From Paraspadella gotoi (Eukaryota > Chaetognatha), in NCBI GenBank assembly GCA_051294375.1, contig CM119264.1, positions 26,975,659-27,039,658 on the forward strand: a stretch of 64,000 nt of DNA, read 5' to 3'. Shown here piece after piece: positions 61,679-64,000 of the stretch (its first letter is position 1; each line of letters opens with the position of its first letter). Position numbers and translations under genes: made by a program. Under the pieces are notes generated by a model. It was not told the origin of the DNA and made no database searches. It was given only the letters and a program-made list of their open reading frames with translations.

Positions 61679-64000
61679 CCTTTTTCCGAATCGAACCACA
61701 CGGTGAACAAACATTTTTTTGCGAGATTTGGGAACGATTTAGATAAGAAGAAGAAGAAGAAAAAAGAAGAAGAAGAAGAAAGAAGCGAAGAAGAACAATA
61801 AATAAATGATGAACAATCATTTCCAAGTAGAGCTAATAAGATATAGTGAATGGGTTGGTGACATACCCATAACCAGACCTGGGGAGAATCCACTACACAC
61901 TGAAAGATATTTAAGATTTAAGATTGTATAAACCTCATTCTATGTTTAATTAATGTTTAATAGTGATTTTTTTTTTCAGATTGAGTAATACCGCCAAACT
62001 CGAAATAGTTTATGATGTAAAAAGAAATCTATAATTATATAAAGCATATTTGCCGTATCAAATCAATAGCCGTTCTGTTCTGCTAAATCCTGGGTTTTAT
62101 AATTATCCAATCACTAATGAAATTCATAAACCTCATCAGGCGTAATCACTTAATCATCATAATCAGTTATCATCTTCAATAACAATTTAACAATGCAATG
62201 ACAGAGAGGATGTGATAGAGAAAGAAGAACAAGCAGACACATTTAACTGTCGTCGTCGCTCTCCGCCCTTTTGGACGTGTGGGAGACACGGGAACCAATG
62301 AAACGGTGGGACGGCGGTGTCGGCCGGCGGCGGTGATAAATCGTGTCGTGCCGTGAAAAGGTCGCGCGGATCCAGTCTGTGACGTGACCGCACAATGATC
62401 CAATCAACAGGGAAGATCGCCGAAGACTGGTGATTCACAAGGGTGAACGAGAGAGAGTCACAGAGAAAGAATGGAACGCGAGCAGGTGAGACGGTGCACG
62501 TGACTTGGTTTCATTAAATTATGGTTATGAAACATATAAAAGCAATTCAGATTGAATGACAGACAGACAGACAGACAAATTAATAAAAGACAAACGTATG
62601 AATTGAATGAAAAAGGGAAAAAATTTCATAAAATCTTCTTTAAAAATGATTGAAAAAAAAGGTCCCACGAGATTCGAACTCGGGCTGCTGGATTCAAAGT
62701 CCAACGTGCTAACCACTACACCATGGGACCACCGATACCGGGTTAGCCAGTCTTGATCGGATATTTTAAATAGAGAAAGGAAGCGAGTCCCGGCGATAGA
62801 GCAAAACGAGAGAGAGATAGAGGCGGAGTGACCCAGAAAGACGGAGAGAGAGACGGCCGAGGAGACAGACCGGCTGTCAAGTCGAGACAACGAATCACCG
62901 ACGGGAGAATAAAAACGAGAGAATCCTGAGAAATCGAGAAATCGTCTCTCTCTCTCCGACCGCGAAACAAGTTGAGTAAGGCGGGCGGCGCGGGATCGAG
63001 CATGGAACGAACCCGGATCGGGGCCTCGAATGGAAACGAGCGGAAAATCGATCCGTTTCAGTCGTTGCCTTCCAACGTCAGAAGTTAAAGCTAGGAGATT
63101 TGAAAAGGATTATACTTTATAGAGCGATGGGTCGATGGAATATAATATATTAGAATAGTCATTTGAGGTTTTTCGATTAAAACTAAACAAAGACCCGGAA
63201 ATGTATTTTACAATAAGACTTAACTGCTCTCCGGCTCCCAGAAGTTTCATTCTAAGAGTAGAAGGTACAAAGATCGAGACCTGTAACCGAGCCTTTTTTT
63301 TTATTTATATTCTCATTTTGGTTTAATTTCCCGGAATTGGGTATAGTTTTATTTTTTTAAACTCTCTGTATTAATTTTTTGGTAAAAATTTGTGAAAAAT
63401 ATTAAACAAAATTTTCATAAAATCTTTAAAATTTTCCACCGAATAGTTTTGTTTTTATTATTTAAATTTTTTATATCAACGTTATTAAATTTCTCCTAAC
63501 AACCCGATTTTCTCTCTCATTTTCTTCCTCTCTCTCTCGCATCGATTCAATCGTAAAAAGCGAATCCCTGTTACGAGGACTTTGGGATTTGTGATGTCGG
63601 ACGGATTTTAATGGCCTGCAGGTGGCATTTGGCAGTTGGGATTAAAGCTTTGAAGGAGGAGTAAGGCAAGCGGTAATACAAAAATGACATTAGAAATATC
63701 GATGGAAAGAGCCATTATTGATTAACAATAACATCAACGTGATTAGCTTTATTAATACTATTCCTAATGAGAATCTAAACTAATAATAAACGCGGCTAGC
63801 TAATATGGCGGAAAGCGTTTGATTTTAAATGGAGGCGAAAAAATGAGGCAGAAAAAAATAGGAAGGTAGGATGCACTCATCCCAGCCTACTACCACGCCA
63901 TCTAACTCACCCGAACTCAAAACTCATTCGTCAACGCGCGATTCTGCGTTAAATATTAAATTTCCTCCCCTTTTTTTTCCAGTTGTCACCGCGAGGAAGC
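58216..64000 (-). repeat. Segment D, copy 3 (reversed, cut by window end)
   Basis: Same orientation as D2. It covers the part of D1 from about 48,370 back to about 42,592. Scattered one-base indels relative to D1 and D2 are at different places from those in D2. The landmarks, including the three GA arrays, the GCCTTC array and the tRNA, are all present and in order. Confidence 0.92.
62660..62730 (-). pseudogene. tRNA-Gln copy in D3, one-base deletion
   Basis: Identical to the D1 tRNA gene except that one G is missing at the end of the T-stem (CTCGTGGGACC against CTCGGTGGGACC). Anticodon TTG, both promoter boxes and the downstream T-run remain. The loss weakens the T-stem or acceptor stem. 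It would be a normal gene if the missing base is a sequencing error. Confidence 0.8.

Noticed and set aside
40467-64000. Interpretation of D1/D2/D3 as a new mobile element or amplification system
   Set aside because: No transposase, no target-site duplication, and all joins lie in dinucleotide repeats or fixed-length gaps; an assembly artefact explains the data with fewer assumptions.

Overview
The window looks like a draft nuclear scaffold from an animal, most likely an invertebrate and possibly an arthropod; the sequence alone does not fix the species. Reasons: genes split by short GT-AG introns, a metazoan-type tRNA-Gln, tRNA-derived SINEs, long stretches of AT-rich non-coding DNA, very many (GA)n/(TC)n arrays, and runs of N that include fixed 10-N and 25-N gaps. 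No bacterial operons, phage, CRISPR array or plasmid features were seen.

Layout. Positions 1-12,200 carry three partial copies of one class I SAM-dependent methyltransferase gene: a terminal exon (859-1247), a more complete but frame-disrupted copy (2655-4139), and a decayed first exon (11,969-12,200). Low-complexity DNA, several gaps and one SINE (5455-5615) lie between them. From 12.2 to 15.7 kb there are simple repeats and minisatellites. From 15.7 to 20.3 kb there is a palindrome of two ~2.3 kb inverted arms around a 25-N gap. From 21.7 to 24.6 kb a ~0.8 kb sequence occurs twice in direct orientation. From 24.6 to 32.6 kb the DNA is mostly non-coding, with a candidate two-exon coding fragment (26,824-27,772) and a candidate first coding exon (30,775-30,838).

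The best-supported gene is a seven-exon minus-strand gene at 32,645-35,590. It encodes a predicted ER-lumen protein with a signal peptide, a JmjC/cupin-8 domain, an EF-hand and a C-terminal GDEL. Intron 4 holds a second, same-family SINE. The third metal-ligand histidine of the JmjC fold appears to be arginine, so it may not be an active oxygenase.

From 40.47 kb to the end the window is dominated by three copies of one ~8 kb segment (D1 forward, D2 and D3 reversed), with a smaller inverted pair (E1/E2) between D2 and D3. D1 carries an intact tRNA-Gln(UUG) gene; D2 and D3 carry the same gene with small deletions. D2 and D3 differ from D1 by scattered one-base indels, and every junction lies in a (GA)n/(TC)n tract or a 25-N gap. 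This fits misassembly or gap filling with uncorrected long reads at least as well as a real amplified palindrome.

I see no convincing new multi-gene system. The most useful leads are the JmjC-EF-hand ER protein, the SINE family, the methyltransferase cluster, and the nested inverted duplications, which should be tested as assembly errors first.
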